From assembly GCA_009773805.1 (NCBI GenBank), contig WTXA01000001.1, positions 310,001 to 374,000 on the forward strand: a DNA stretch of 64,000 nucleotides, written 5' to 3'. Both the position numbers and the translations under genes were made by a program. This DNA is from Fusobacteriota bacterium. GTDB lineage: Bacteria > Bacillota > TC1. Below the pieces are notes generated by a model. It was not told where the DNA came from, searched no databases, and was given only the letters and a program-made list of their open reading frames with translations. This document shows, piece by piece, positions 37,407-45,634 of this stretch (position 1 is its first letter; each line of letters begins with the position of its first letter).

Positions 37407-37967
37407 TTATATCTCCAGAATTGATGTTTCTTTTATTTTAATTATTTCATCTACATGTTTTATTGCTTTGTCTGTCATTTCTTGTACTTTATCGATTGTA
37501 TTACTTAGAATATCTTCGGAAACGCTTCCTTTTTCTAGTTTTTTCAAATCATCATTACAATCTCTTCTAACATTTCTAACTTGAACCTTAAACTCTTCAG
37601 CAATCTTCTTTACTTGTTTAACTAGTTCTTTTCTTCTATCAGCAGTCAAGGCAGGGATTGGTATTCTAATAATATTTCCATCATTGTTAGGGTTTAAATC
37701 CCTATCTGAAGTAAGAATTGCCTTTTCTACATCCTTTAAAGCAGTTTTATCCCAAGGTTGTACAACTAAAAGATTTGCTTCAGGAGCCGAAATTGATGCA
37801 ACTTGAGCTATTGGTGTTTCAACACCATAATATTTTACAAAAATTCCATCAAGCAAAGCCGGGTTAGCTCTTCCAGTTCTGATGCTTTTTAAATGCTCTT
37901 TTAAAGCATCAATAATTTTCTTCATCTTTTCATCTGCATGGTTTAAAATCAGTTCTAACTCTTCCAT
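37407..37967 (-). CDS. frr: Ribosome recycling factor
   Basis: Frr splits post-termination ribosomes together with EF-G. The protein is fully recognisable: SIRTGRANPALLDGIFVKYYG (about residues 25-45), IRIPIPALTADRRKELVK (about 105-120) and the long three-helix bundle. The ATG at 37967 with GGAGGATAAA ahead gives 186 residues, the typical length. One base separates it from the pyrH stop. Confidence 0.97.
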   Translation of the reverse strand: MEELELILNHADEKMKKIIDALKEHLKSIRTGRANPALLDGIFVKYYGVETPIAQVASISAPEANLLVVQPWDKTALKDVEKAILTSDRDLNPNNDGNIIRIPIPALTADRRKELVKQVKKIAEEFKVQVRNVRRDCNDDLKKLEKGSVSEDILSNTIDKVQEMTDKAIKHVDEIIKIKETSILEI

Positions 37968-37968
37968 T

Positions 37969-38688
37969 TTATCCTCCAATAATTGTTCCTATTTGTTCTC
38001 CTGTGATTGCTTTATAGATATTACCTTTTTGTGTTAAATTGAAAACTATTATTTTTATGTCATTGTCCATACATAGAGAGGCTGCTGTTGAGTCCATAAC
38101 TTTAAGACCATTGTTCAACACCTCAATAAAACTTAAGTGGTCGTATTTAACTGCTGTTTTATCCTTGTTAGGATCTGCGCTATATACTCCATCAACCTTC
38201 TTGGCCATCAATATAACTTCAGCATCTATTTCTGCTGCTCTTAGTGCTGCTGTAGTATCAGTAGAAAAATATGGATTTCCTGTACCTGCGGCAAATATTA
38301 CTATACGTTTTTTTTCGAGATGTCTTATTGCTCTTCTTCTTATATAAGGTTCAGCTATTTGTCTCATTTCTATTGCTGACATAACCCTTGTATCTAGACC
38401 TTGCTTTTCAAAAGCACCTTGTAAGGCTAATGCATTAATTGAAGTTGCTAACATACCCATGTAGTCTGCATTCGCTCTTTCTATGCCTTTTTCTTCACTG
38501 CCTTTGACACCACGCCAGATATTGCCTCCGCCAACTACTATAGCGATTTCAACTCCCATATCTGATATTTCTCTTACTTCTTCAGCTATGGTATTCAATG
38601 TTGTCCCATCTAAGCCAAACTCTTCATTACCGGCTAAGGCTTCACCACTAATTTTTAAAATGATTCTCTTATATTTTACTTCACTCAT
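37969..38688 (-). CDS. pyrH: Uridylate kinase
   Basis: PyrH phosphorylates UMP to UDP, needed for nucleotide supply and UDP-sugar wall precursors. The 239-residue amino-acid-kinase-fold protein has [11 protein letters not shown] at the N-terminus, [10 protein letters not shown] (near 52), [17 protein letters not shown] (near 74), the [20 protein letters not shown] block (near 133) and the [11 protein letters not shown] nucleotide loop. It is the first gene after its own probable promoter, downstream of the tsf terminator. Confidence 0.97.
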   Translation of the reverse strand: MSEVKYKRIILKISGEALAGNEEFGLDGTTLNTIAEEVREISDMGVEIAIVVGGGNIWRGVKGSEEKGIERANADYMGMLATSINALALQGAFEKQGLDTRVMSAIEMRQIAEPYIRRRAIRHLEKKRIVIFAAGTGNPYFSTDTTAALRAAEIDAEVILMAKKVDGVYSADPNKDKTAVKYDHLSFIEVLNNGLKVMDSTAASLCMDNDIKIIVFNLTQKGNIYKAITGEQIGTIIGG

Positions 38689-38714
38689 ATTTCACCTCAT
38701 AAATTCTTTATTAT

Positions 38715-38743
38715 ATTATAGCCTATATATACCTATAATAAAA
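38715..38743 (-). promoter_or_regulatory. Probable promoter for pyrH-frr-uppS operon
   Basis: A perfect TATAAT lies at 38720-38715 (minus), about 27 bases before the pyrH ATG. The -35 region at 17 bases (TTTTAT) is weak. Placement straight after the tsf terminator supports it. Confidence 0.5.
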
Positions 38744-38770
38744 GCACATTACCATAAGCAATGTGCTTTT
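38735..38770 (-). terminator. Terminator of rpsB-tsf
   Basis: An 11-bp stem (AAAAGCACATT at 38740-38750 with AATGTGCTTTT at 38760-38770) lies 12 bases beyond the tsf stop. On the minus strand it is followed by TTTTATTATA. Confidence 0.7.
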
Positions 38771-38781
38771 TTAAATTATTC

Positions 38782-39429
38782 TTAGTTACCCATCATAGAA
38801 GCTACTTCGTCTGCAAAGTTGTCCTCTTTTTTAGCCATTCCCTCACCAAGTTCGTATCTAACAAATCTTCTAACAGAAATATTTTCTCCGATTTTAGCTA
38901 CTTTTTCAGTAATTAACTGACTAATAGTTTTATCTGGATCTTTTACAAATGGTTGTTCTAATAAGCAAACGTCCTTGAAGTATTTAGCAATTCTGCCTTC
39001 TACCATTTTATCAACGATTTTTTCAGGTTTGCCTTCATTTAAAGCCTGGGCTCTTAAAATACTTTTTTCTTTTTCTAGTTCTTCTGTTGGTACTTCTTCT
39101 GGTTTTAAAAATTCAGGTCTTGCTGCTGCAATATGCATAGCAATGTCTTTAGCTAATTCTTTAAATTCATCTGTTTTTGCAACAAAGTCTGTTTCACAGT
39201 TTAATTCAAGCATTACTCCAATACGTCCAACACCGTGAATATATGTTTCAATAACTCCTTCAGTTGCAATTCTACCTGCTTTTTTCGCAGCAGCTGACAA
39301 GCCTTTTTCTCTTAAGAATTCAATAGCTTTTTCAGTATCTCCATTAGTTTCTGTTAAAGCTTTTTTACAATCCATCATGCCTGCGCCGGTACGCTCTCTT
39401 AACTCTTTTACTAGGTTAGCGCTAATCAT
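38782..39429 (-). CDS. tsf: Elongation factor Ts
   Basis: EF-Ts recycles EF-Tu from GDP to GTP. The 215-residue protein has the UBA-like N-terminal domain ([20 protein letters not shown]), the core with [13 protein letters not shown] (near 78) and a short C-terminal region. It is of the shorter form (about 215 rather than about 290 residues), with a reduced second core domain, as in many Firmicutes. It directly follows rpsB. Confidence 0.97.
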   Translation of the reverse strand: MISANLVKELRERTGAGMMDCKKALTETNGDTEKAIEFLREKGLSAAAKKAGRIATEGVIETYIHGVGRIGVMLELNCETDFVAKTDEFKELAKDIAMHIAAARPEFLKPEEVPTEELEKEKSILRAQALNEGKPEKIVDKMVEGRIAKYFKDVCLLEQPFVKDPDKTISQLITEKVAKIGENISVRRFVRYELGEGMAKKEDNFADEVASMMGN

Positions 39430-40191
39430 CTATTTAGCCTCCTCTTCATCAACTTTTTGAGATTCTTCTTCACTTACTGGTATGTCAGTAAAGTCTTCTG
39501 TATCAACTTGTGATTGATGTCCTTCAATAATTGCATCGGCCATTCTACCAGATATTAATTTTACGGCTCTAATAGCATCGTCATTACCTGGAATTACGTA
39601 GTCGATTTCATCAGGATCACAGTTAGTATCAACAATGGCTACTGTTGGAATTCCAAGTTTTATAGCTTCAGCAATAGCAATTCTTTCTTTCTTTGGATCA
39701 ACGATGAAAAGTGCTCCTGGTACTCTATTCATATCCTTGATACCACCAAGGAAACGTTCTAGTTTTTCCATTTCTTTTTTTAATTCAATAACTTCTTTTT
39801 TTGGTAAGCTATCAAAAGTTCCATCTTCTTCTTGTGTTTTTAAATCTTTTAAATATTTACTTCTTTTTTTAATAGTAGCAAAGTTTGTTAACATACCACC
39901 CAACCATCTTTGGTCAACATAGTAGCTTCCTGATCTTAATGCTTCGTCTCTAACAGCTTCTTGAGCTTGTTTTTTAGTACCAACAAAAAGAACTTTTTCA
40001 CCTTTGCTTGAAACTTCTCTTAAGAAATCATAAGCTTCATCGATTTTATGTACTGTTTTTTGCAAGTCGATGATATAGATACCATTTCTTGCTGTAAAGA
40101 TGTATCTTGCCATTTTAGGATTCCATCTTTTTGTTTGGTGTCCGAAATGAACACCTGCTTCTAGTAATTGTTTCATAGATATTACTGCCAT
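39430..40191 (-). CDS. rpsB: 30S ribosomal protein S2
   Basis: S2 is a late-assembling 30S protein. The 253-residue sequence has the family signatures [20 protein letters not shown] near the N-terminus, [18 protein letters not shown] (near 93), and [13 protein letters not shown] near 198, with a longer acidic C-terminal tail. A strong GAGGAGG ribosome-binding site precedes the ATG. It forms a two-gene operon with tsf. Confidence 0.98.
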   Translation of the reverse strand: MAVISMKQLLEAGVHFGHQTKRWNPKMARYIFTARNGIYIIDLQKTVHKIDEAYDFLREVSSKGEKVLFVGTKKQAQEAVRDEALRSGSYYVDQRWLGGMLTNFATIKKRSKYLKDLKTQEEDGTFDSLPKKEVIELKKEMEKLERFLGGIKDMNRVPGALFIVDPKKERIAIAEAIKLGIPTVAIVDTNCDPDEIDYVIPGNDDAIRAVKLISGRMADAIIEGHQSQVDTEDFTDIPVSEEESQKVDEEEAK

Positions 40192-40234
40192 TTTTCTTCC
40201 TCCTCGGTTTTTTTACTTCCTTTAACTTCATTTT

Positions 40235-40263
40235 ATTTGTCAACCTTTCGGCACCATACAAAT
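40235..40263 (-). promoter_or_regulatory. Stem-loop in the rpsB 5' leader (possible S2 autoregulatory element)
   Basis: The rpsB leader is about 95 bases. Within it a 6-bp stem (ATTTGT at 40263-40258 with ACAAAT at 40240-40235, minus-strand reading) encloses a region with a GCC-GAAA-GGT inner hairpin. Ribosomal protein leaders often bind their own product; whether this one does is inference. Confidence 0.4.
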
Positions 40264-40294
40264 AATCGGTTAAAGTGTTTTTTCGTACTAAGTT

Positions 40295-40323
40295 ATTATA
40301 CCAATAAAAAATGGTATAGGCAA
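40295..40323 (-). promoter_or_regulatory. Promoter for rpsB-tsf
   Basis: TTGCCT (40323-40318) and TATAAT (40300-40295) on the minus strand are 17 bases apart, with TGG before the -10. The -35 lies inside the hairpin of the preceding terminator. Start of transcription is expected near 40288. Confidence 0.7.
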
Positions 40324-40337
40324 TAGACCTATACCAT
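40305..40337 (-). terminator. Terminator after the histidine kinase
   Basis: A perfect 10-bp stem (ATGGTATAGG at 40311-40320 with CCTATACCAT at 40328-40337) is followed on the minus strand by TTTTTT. It lies 12 bases beyond the stop of the kinase gene. Confidence 0.85.
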
Positions 40338-40349
40338 CATTTTAAAACT

Positions 40350-41867
40350 TTATTCACTACATATTACGCACTTGATTTCAAACCAGAATGTTGATCCTTT
40401 ATTTGATGATGAAACACCAACAAAGCCTTTGTGTTGTTCAATTATTGATTTAACAATTGATAAGCCAATTCCTGAACCTATCTGTGCTCTTCTGTGTTTA
40501 CTATCGATTTTATAATATCTTTCCCAGATTTCTAAGATTTTATCTTCAGCTATACCTTCACCTGTGTCAATAATTTCTATTCTCACATATTTTCCTACGA
40601 CTTTTTGTTTTATTTCAATAATCTTGTCTTCGCCGGTGTAGGTCACTGCATTATTTAGTAGGTTGTAAATAACTTGAGACATTTTTAGTTCATCTGCTTC
40701 TACATAAACATCGTGTTCGTAAGTGAATTTCATGCTATACCCTTTGGAATATAGCATCGATTGATATCTAGCTACAATATCCTTCAAACTATCAGTTAGA
40801 CAATATTTTTCGACTCTCATCCTATATTTTTGCTCTTCTAATCTTGATAGTTCCAATATGTCATTTACAAGACTCTGTAGACGTTGTGACTCGTCAATTA
40901 CAACTTGAATATTATCCTTATTATTTTCACCTGGTATATCTCTCATAACTTCACTATAACCTTGTATCATCGTAAGAGGTGTTCTTAGGTCATGTGAAAT
41001 ATTGGCCATTAACTCTCTTCTTATCCCTTCAATTTTTTCTAATTCTCTGTCAACAAAGTATAGGGTGTCATTTAGTTCTCCTACTTCTTTTATTGGAGAG
41101 GATAGGTTTGATACATATCTTTCTTTACCTAATGTTTTAGCTACTTTTGTTATCTTTTCTATAGGTTTAGCAATCTTATGTGAAATAACTATAGCCAGAA
41201 TACTAGCTAATACCAGCATTAAGGCTGTAACATAGAACAATTGGACTCTTAAGGTTTCAACTGTTGTGTTTACAGGTGTTAGTTCCATCATAACCATAAG
41301 TGTGATAATATCTTCATTTTGATTTGTTATCATATTAACAAATATCAAGCTTTCCCCATTGTTTAAATTATTCTCTATAGGAAAAGAGGTGATATTTCCA
41401 ATCAGATTACTGCCTCTTGCTGTGGTAATTTGTAGGAGTTCAGAATTTTTCATACTTAGGTATTGAGGTTCTCCAATACTTTCCTTGGCTGATAAGTATA
41501 AATATTCAAATTCAGCAGTTTTTATGAACTCTTCTAGAAAGTTACGTTGTCTTAAATCACTATTGTCGTAATATATTTTTTTCTCATAGTCTGCAATGAC
41601 TGCAATTACGTTATTGTCGGTTGCAGTTCTTAGTATCTTGTTTTTCACCTCTAAGGAATTTAATCCTTTGGTATCTGTTTCACTTATAGAGCTTTCAATG
41701 CTGTTTACTACATCATCTAAACTTTTTCTTTTAATACTACTATAGAAATCCTCTAAAAATACAACCTGAAATAGCCATAACAAAATCAAAGTTATGAATA
41801 CAAATATGATCATATAAAATAGAAGGTAAAATTTTAGGGAAAACCCTTTTTTATTCGTTGATTTCAA
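40350..41867 (-). CDS. Sensor histidine kinase
   Basis: This membrane kinase partners the response regulator immediately upstream. Two membrane helices (about residues 12-35 and 200-220 of the frame) flank an extracytoplasmic sensor of about 165 residues. A HAMP linker (KIAKPIEKITKVAKTLG), the phosphoacceptor box (MANISHDLRTPLTMIQGYSEV) and the HATPase domain (N, G1 IIDTGEGI and G2 GSGIGLSIV motifs) follow. The signal is unknown; the order and domain set resemble envelope-stress kinases of the WalK/ResE group. The gene overlaps the regulator, no ATG is near the start, and the TTG at 41867 (with AGAGGAG upstream) or at 41879 is likely. Confidence 0.9.
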   Translation of the reverse strand: MKSTNKKGFSLKFYLLFYMIIFVFITLILLWLFQVVFLEDFYSSIKRKSLDDVVNSIESSISETDTKGLNSLEVKNKILRTATDNNVIAVIADYEKKIYYDNSDLRQRNFLEEFIKTAEFEYLYLSAKESIGEPQYLSMKNSELLQITTARGSNLIGNITSFPIENNLNNGESLIFVNMITNQNEDIITLMVMMELTPVNTTVETLRVQLFYVTALMLVLASILAIVISHKIAKPIEKITKVAKTLGKERYVSNLSSPIKEVGELNDTLYFVDRELEKIEGIRRELMANISHDLRTPLTMIQGYSEVMRDIPGENNKDNIQVVIDESQRLQSLVNDILELSRLEEQKYRMRVEKYCLTDSLKDIVARYQSMLYSKGYSMKFTYEHDVYVEADELKMSQVIYNLLNNAVTYTGEDKIIEIKQKVVGKYVRIEIIDTGEGIAEDKILEIWERYYKIDSKHRRAQIGSGIGLSIVKSIIEQHKGFVGVSSSNKGSTFWFEIKCVICSE

Positions 41868-42525
41868 ATCTATAGCCAACTCCTCTTAATGTTTTTATAC
41901 AATCAGCATAATCACCTAAGCTTTTCCTTAGTAGTTTAACGTGTGTATCTAGGGTTCTATCATTTCCAAAATAGTCATAACCCCATACTTTGTTTAATAA
42001 TTTTTCACGAGTTAGTGCTATTCCTTTATTCTTTACCATATAAAATAGCAAATCATATTCTCTTGGGAATAACTGGATTTCATGATTGTCAATAAATACA
42101 CTTCTTGCTGTAAAGTCTATTTTCAGTCCATTGTGAATAAATATATCTCTATCAGCTTCTATTGACTTGCCTCTTCTTAAGATTGCTTCAATACGCATCA
42201 TCAGTTCTTTAGGTGAAAAAGGTTTGACTACATAGTCATCAATGCCTACTTCAAAACCATGAATTTTGTCATATTCTTCACCACGGGCTGATAACATTAA
42301 TACAGGTGTATTGCTGAATTTTCTTATTTCTTTAACTGCAGAAAATCCATCTAGTTCTGGCATCATCACATCCATTATGATCACATCGAAATTATCATTT
42401 TTTACCTTGTTTATAGCATCAAGTCCATTTTCCGCTTCAACTACAATATGTCCGTCGAATTGACCGTATTTGACAATGAGTTCTCTGATTTTCGGTTCAT
42501 CGTCCACTATAAGAATTTTAAACAT
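41851..42525 (-). CDS. OmpR/PhoB-family response regulator
   Basis: The 224-residue protein has an N-terminal receiver (DDEPKIRE, phosphoacceptor Asp in VIIMDVMMPELDG near residue 51, Lys in YVVKPFSPKEL near 101) and a C-terminal winged-helix DNA-binding domain (LFPREYDLLFYMVKNKG and RTLDTHVKLLRKSLGD). The kinase gene overlaps its 3' end. A GGAGGG site precedes the ATG. Target genes are not evident; the neighbours upstream are nif3 and trmK. Confidence 0.95.
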   Translation of the reverse strand: MFKILIVDDEPKIRELIVKYGQFDGHIVVEAENGLDAINKVKNDNFDVIIMDVMMPELDGFSAVKEIRKFSNTPVLMLSARGEEYDKIHGFEVGIDDYVVKPFSPKELMMRIEAILRRGKSIEADRDIFIHNGLKIDFTARSVFIDNHEIQLFPREYDLLFYMVKNKGIALTREKLLNKVWGYDYFGNDRTLDTHVKLLRKSLGDYADCIKTLRGVGYRFEINE

Positions 42526-42548
42526 TATACACCCTCCATGTAACCAAC

Positions 42549-43325
42549 CTATTTAATATTTTTAATGAAATTTCTATAAAAGTTCTTGCCCGCTTCAAAT
42601 TTTATTGGTATATCTAGAATATTCTCTAAATTAATTGCTAATTCCTTCATCCCGATAACTTCGCCGTTATAGTGACCTATATCAATCATGGGATAATTAA
42701 AGTATACAGCTTTTTCGAAGGAATGGTAATTTAAATCTCCAGTTAAGTAAATATCTGCTTTTTCTATGGCAATATCTAAGAATTCTCTACCAGATCCTGG
42801 GCAGATGGCAATTGTTTCTATTATATTATCTAATTCAACATCGCTATATCTTGTGACTTCAATGTTAAGAAAATTTGATACTTCCTTTATTATATCAATA
42901 TATGATTTCTTTTTGTTTAAATCCCCAACTATCCCTAAAGAAGTTTCTTCATCAAGGAGTCTAATATTTTCCAAATTCAAAAGGCTAGAAATTGATAAAG
43001 CCATTTGCTTTTTATCAAAATTTGTATGTAACCCGTAAAAGCCAATGCCTTTAGCTATTAGTTTACTGATTAAATTATTGGATTTAATATTTAATAAATC
43101 ATTTTTAATATCGTCATTAAAAAAAAGTGGATGATGACATATAATCAGATTATCACCAGACTGTACTGCTTTATCAATCATATCATTTGTTAAAGTAAGT
43201 CCAACAATTATCCCACTTATTTCTTCATTTCTAGGTTTCACCTGCAATCCTATAGTATCCCACTCTTCTGCTAATTCTATAGGGTACATTTCTTCCAGTA
43301 GATCTGTTATTAAATTAATTTTCAA
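42549..43325 (-). CDS. Nif3/DUF34-family metal-binding protein
   Basis: The 258-residue protein has the Nif3 fold signatures: ELAEEWDTIGLQV at the N-terminus, the metal-binding LIICHHPLFF (near 61), HTNFD (near 100) and the C-terminal GDLNYHSFEKA region with IDIGHYNGEV. Related proteins bind two metal ions and were proposed as GTP cyclohydrolase I-like or metal-related; a firm function is lacking. It overlaps trmK by 11 bases, a very common pairing in Firmicutes. Confidence 0.92.
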   Translation of the reverse strand: MKINLITDLLEEMYPIELAEEWDTIGLQVKPRNEEISGIIVGLTLTNDMIDKAVQSGDNLIICHHPLFFNDDIKNDLLNIKSNNLISKLIAKGIGFYGLHTNFDKKQMALSISSLLNLENIRLLDEETSLGIVGDLNKKKSYIDIIKEVSNFLNIEVTRYSDVELDNIIETIAICPGSGREFLDIAIEKADIYLTGDLNYHSFEKAVYFNYPMIDIGHYNGEVIGMKELAINLENILDIPIKFEAGKNFYRNFIKNIK

Positions 43326-43995
43326 GATAGCTTCTCCACTTTTCTATTAATTTTTCTATTTCATTAACTTTATGTTCATCATTTTCTTTACCTTTATTTA
43401 TATTTAACAATATATGTTGAAGTTTTGATATCTTTTCTTGTATATATTTATCTCTTCCACCGCTATTTTTTGTTGAAAGTATTGGTCCTATGTCATAAAT
43501 AAAATCATTGTCTACTTTCATATTACCCTTCTCTGCTACAATGTAAAGATATAATCTATCTAAAATTAATATTTCTTCTTCTATAATGGTCCATTCATTG
43601 TTTATTAAAAACTTTCTTAATATTCTTTCGCTATTCATAGGTTGCAGTATTAGTCTTTTAAAAGATCTTGATTTTTCAAGATTATCTTCTAGTATGTTAG
43701 TTATTAGTCTACCACCCATACCACCTATAACACAAATATCACATTCACCTTCATTAATTGGTTTAAGACCATCTCCTAGTCTTATTTCAATTTTTTCTTG
43801 CACTTTATATTCTTCTAGATTAGATATAGCTTGTTGCAAGGGTCCTTTTGATACATCAACTCCAACGCCCTGGCTTATCTTGCCTTCAATAACACCTTTA
43901 ATTAGCACATAGCCATGATCGCAGCCTATATCTGCAACAGTTGATTCAGTGGGGATAAATTCTAACACTTTATCTATTCTTAAATTGGTTTTCAT
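43315..43995 (-). CDS. trmK: tRNA (adenine22-N1)-methyltransferase TrmK
   Basis: TrmK methylates A22 in the D-arm of tRNAs. The protein (226 residues) has the class I SAM-binding motif VADIGCDHGYVLIKGV (near residue 20), IRLGDGLKPI, CVIGGMGGRLI and ILQPMNSERILRKFL. The ATG at 43995 is chosen, eight bases after AAGGAG. It follows a strong terminator closing the tRNA cluster, so an upstream promoter was not clearly seen and it may be read through from the tRNAs. Confidence 0.93.
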   Translation of the reverse strand: MKTNLRIDKVLEFIPTESTVADIGCDHGYVLIKGVIEGKISQGVGVDVSKGPLQQAISNLEEYKVQEKIEIRLGDGLKPINEGECDICVIGGMGGRLITNILEDNLEKSRSFKRLILQPMNSERILRKFLINNEWTIIEEEILILDRLYLYIVAEKGNMKVDNDFIYDIGPILSTKNSGGRDKYIQEKISKLQHILLNINKGKENDEHKVNEIEKLIEKWRSYLEN

Positions 43996-44011
43996 CAAAA
44001 CTACTCCTTAT

Positions 44012-44041
44012 AATAAAAAAAGACCTCATAAAGAGGTCTTT
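44012..44041 (-). terminator. Terminator of the tRNA cluster
   Basis: A 9-bp stem (AAAGACCTC at 44019-44027 with GAGGTCTTT at 44033-44041) abuts the CCA end of tRNA-Val and is followed on the minus strand by a run of seven T. Confidence 0.85.
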
Positions 44042-44116
44042 GGTGGGCGTTGACGGGATCGAACCGCCGACATCTTGCTTGTAAGGCAAGCGCTCTCCCA
44101 GCTGAGCTAAACGCCC
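44041..44116 (-). tRNA. tRNA-Val (anticodon UAC)
   Basis: The 76-base cloverleaf reads GGGCGTT...AACGCCC with discriminator A and an encoded CCA. D-arm TAGCTCAGCTGGGAGAGC and the T-loop GGTTCGATCCC are canonical. The anticodon loop CTTACAA gives UAC, valine. Confidence 0.97.
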
Positions 44117-44118
44117 TT

Positions 44119-44193
44119 TGGTGGGCCCACTTGGGATTGAACCAAGGACCAACCGGTTATGAGCCGGTAGCTCTACCACTGAGCTATGGGCCC
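44119..44193 (-). tRNA. tRNA with anticodon CAU (elongator Met or Ile2)
   Basis: The 75-base cloverleaf has acceptor GGGCCCA / TGGGCCC, discriminator A and an encoded CCA. The anticodon loop CTCATAA gives CAU. It has a complementary first base pair (G-C), so it is not the initiator. Elongator methionine and the isoleucine-2 tRNA (with lysidine at the wobble C) cannot be told apart with certainty by eye; elongator Met is slightly preferred. Confidence 0.93.
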
Positions 44194-44199
44194 GGTAAA

Positions 44200-44274
44200 T
44201 GGCTCCTCGAGTGGGATTCGAACCTACAACCCCTCGGTTAACAGCCGAGTGCTCTACCGTTGAGCTATCGAGGA
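44200..44274 (-). tRNA. tRNA-Asn (anticodon GUU)
   Basis: The 75-base cloverleaf has acceptor TCCTCGA / TCGAGGA, discriminator G and an encoded CCA. The anticodon loop CTGTTAA gives GUU, asparagine. It is the first tRNA after the promoter at 44294-44322. Confidence 0.97.
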
Positions 44275-44293
44275 ATATCTTCAAGCAAGAATA

Positions 44294-44322
44294 ATTATAT
44301 CGATTTACCATTCATAAGTCAA
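44294..44322 (-). promoter_or_regulatory. Promoter of the tRNA-Asn/CAU/Val cluster
   Basis: TTGACT (44322-44317) and TATAAT (44299-44294) on the minus strand, 17 bases apart, form the best match to the vegetative consensus in the window. Confidence 0.85.
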
Positions 44323-44354
44323 TAGCTATTTTTGTTATTTTATTGTTCATTTTA

Positions 44355-44383
44355 TACAAAATATTTTCATTTTTTGATATAAT
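44355..44383 (+). promoter_or_regulatory. Probable promoter for trpB-thrC
   Basis: A perfect TATAAT lies at 44378-44383, about 30 bases before the trpB ATG. The -35 at 17 bases (TACAAA) is poor. The leader would be about 25 bases, so there is no room for a T-box or trp attenuator. Confidence 0.55.
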
Positions 44384-44414
44384 AGTATAGATATAAAATT
44401 TGGGAGGGTTAATC

Positions 44415-45626
44415 ATGGATAATCAAAAAGGTCTATTCGGAGAATTCGGTGGTTCTTATGTACCGCCAGCTTTAGCTGAGGTTCTAGATCATATAGCCGA
44501 GGAATTTGAAAAAGCAAAAAACGATGAAGAATTCAACAAGGAATTAAACTACTATCTAAAATATTATGTAGGTAGACCATCTCCCCTTTTCCTGGCCGCT
44601 AATATTACAAAAACTCTTGGTGGTGGGAAAATCTATTTGAAAAGAGAAGATTTAAATCATACAGGTGCTCACAAGATTAATAATACATTAGGACAGGCTC
44701 TTTTAGCAAAGAGAATGGGCTTAAAAAGAGTTATTGCTGAAACTGGTGCCGGTCAGCATGGTGTAGCTACTGCTACGGCTGCTGCTTTGTTTGGTATGGA
44801 GTGTATAATCTATATGGGTGAAAAGGATGCTAAGAAACAGCCTTTGAATGTTTATAGAATGGAGCTTCTTGGTGCTAAGGTTATTCAAGTTGATTCTGGT
44901 GACAGGGATCTTAAGGCTGCTGTTGATGTTGCCTTGGGTGATTTGATTCAAAACTATAAGAATACCTTCTATATATTAGGTTCTGCTGTTGGTCCATATC
45001 CATATCCTAGTATGGTCAAGCATTTCCAAAGAGTTATCAGTAAGGAAATTGTTGAGCAGTCTATGGAAATTGAAGGTAAAACTCCAGATTATCTTATTGC
45101 TTGTGTTGGTGGGGGTAGTAATGCTATTGGTGCCTTTGCTGATTTCATTGGTAATAAGGATACTAAGTTGATTGGTGTTGAACCAGGTGGTATTAGTATA
45201 GATTCTGGTTTACATGCAGCACCTCTTGCACATGGTGAAGTATCGATCATACATGGTTTCAAGTCTTATGTTATGTTAGATGAAAAAGGTGAGATTAAAT
45301 CCTCTCACTCTATTGCTTCAGGTTTAAATTATCCTGGTGTTGGTCCTGAGCATAGTTATTTAAGGGATGCTAAACTAGCAGAGTATGTTTCTATAACAGA
45401 TTTTGAAGCTCTTGATGCATTTAGAGAACTATCACAGCATGAGGGTATTATTCCTGCTATTGAAAGTGCTCATGCTTTGGCTTATGCTATGAAGCTTGCT
45501 CCTACTTTATCAAAGGATGCTATGATTGTTGTTAATCTTTCTGGTAGAGGTGATAAGGATATGGATACTTTAATCACTTCCGAGCAAGAAAGCTTTAAAT
45601 TGCAAGCATCAATAAATAAAGGTTAG
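44415..45626 (+). CDS. trpB: Tryptophan synthase beta chain
   Basis: TrpB condenses indole and serine to tryptophan using PLP. The 403-residue protein is of the TrpB1 type: EFGGSYVPPAL near the N-terminus, KREDLNHTGAHKINN with the PLP lysine (near 84), GAGQHGVATATAAALFGMEC (near 113), the phosphate-binding CVGGGSNAIG and the C-terminal LSGRGDKDMDT. No trpA or other trp gene is in the window, so either indole is salvaged or trpA lies elsewhere. The ATG at 44415 with GGGAGGG is chosen over a TTG five codons upstream. The 3' two-thirds uses mostly T- and G-ending codons, unlike neighbouring genes. thrC follows after 8 bases. Confidence 0.95.
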   Translation: MDNQKGLFGEFGGSYVPPALAEVLDHIAEEFEKAKNDEEFNKELNYYLKYYVGRPSPLFLAANITKTLGGGKIYLKREDLNHTGAHKINNTLGQALLAKRMGLKRVIAETGAGQHGVATATAAALFGMECIIYMGEKDAKKQPLNVYRMELLGAKVIQVDSGDRDLKAAVDVALGDLIQNYKNTFYILGSAVGPYPYPSMVKHFQRVISKEIVEQSMEIEGKTPDYLIACVGGGSNAIGAFADFIGNKDTKLIGVEPGGISIDSGLHAAPLAHGEVSIIHGFKSYVMLDEKGEIKSSHSIASGLNYPGVGPEHSYLRDAKLAEYVSITDFEALDAFRELSQHEGIIPAIESAHALAYAMKLAPTLSKDAMIVVNLSGRGDKDMDTLITSEQESFKLQASINKG

Positions 45627-45634
45627 GTTAAATA

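Noticed and set aside
44041-44274. Integration site of a mobile element at the tRNA genes
   Set aside because: No duplicated tRNA 3' end or integrase gene is found near the cluster.
43970-44311. A 113-codon minus-strand open frame
   Set aside because: It runs through three tRNA genes and the terminator; the tRNAs are certain.
44384-44414. Trp T-box or attenuator before trpB
   Set aside because: The probable leader is about 25 bases, too short for either.
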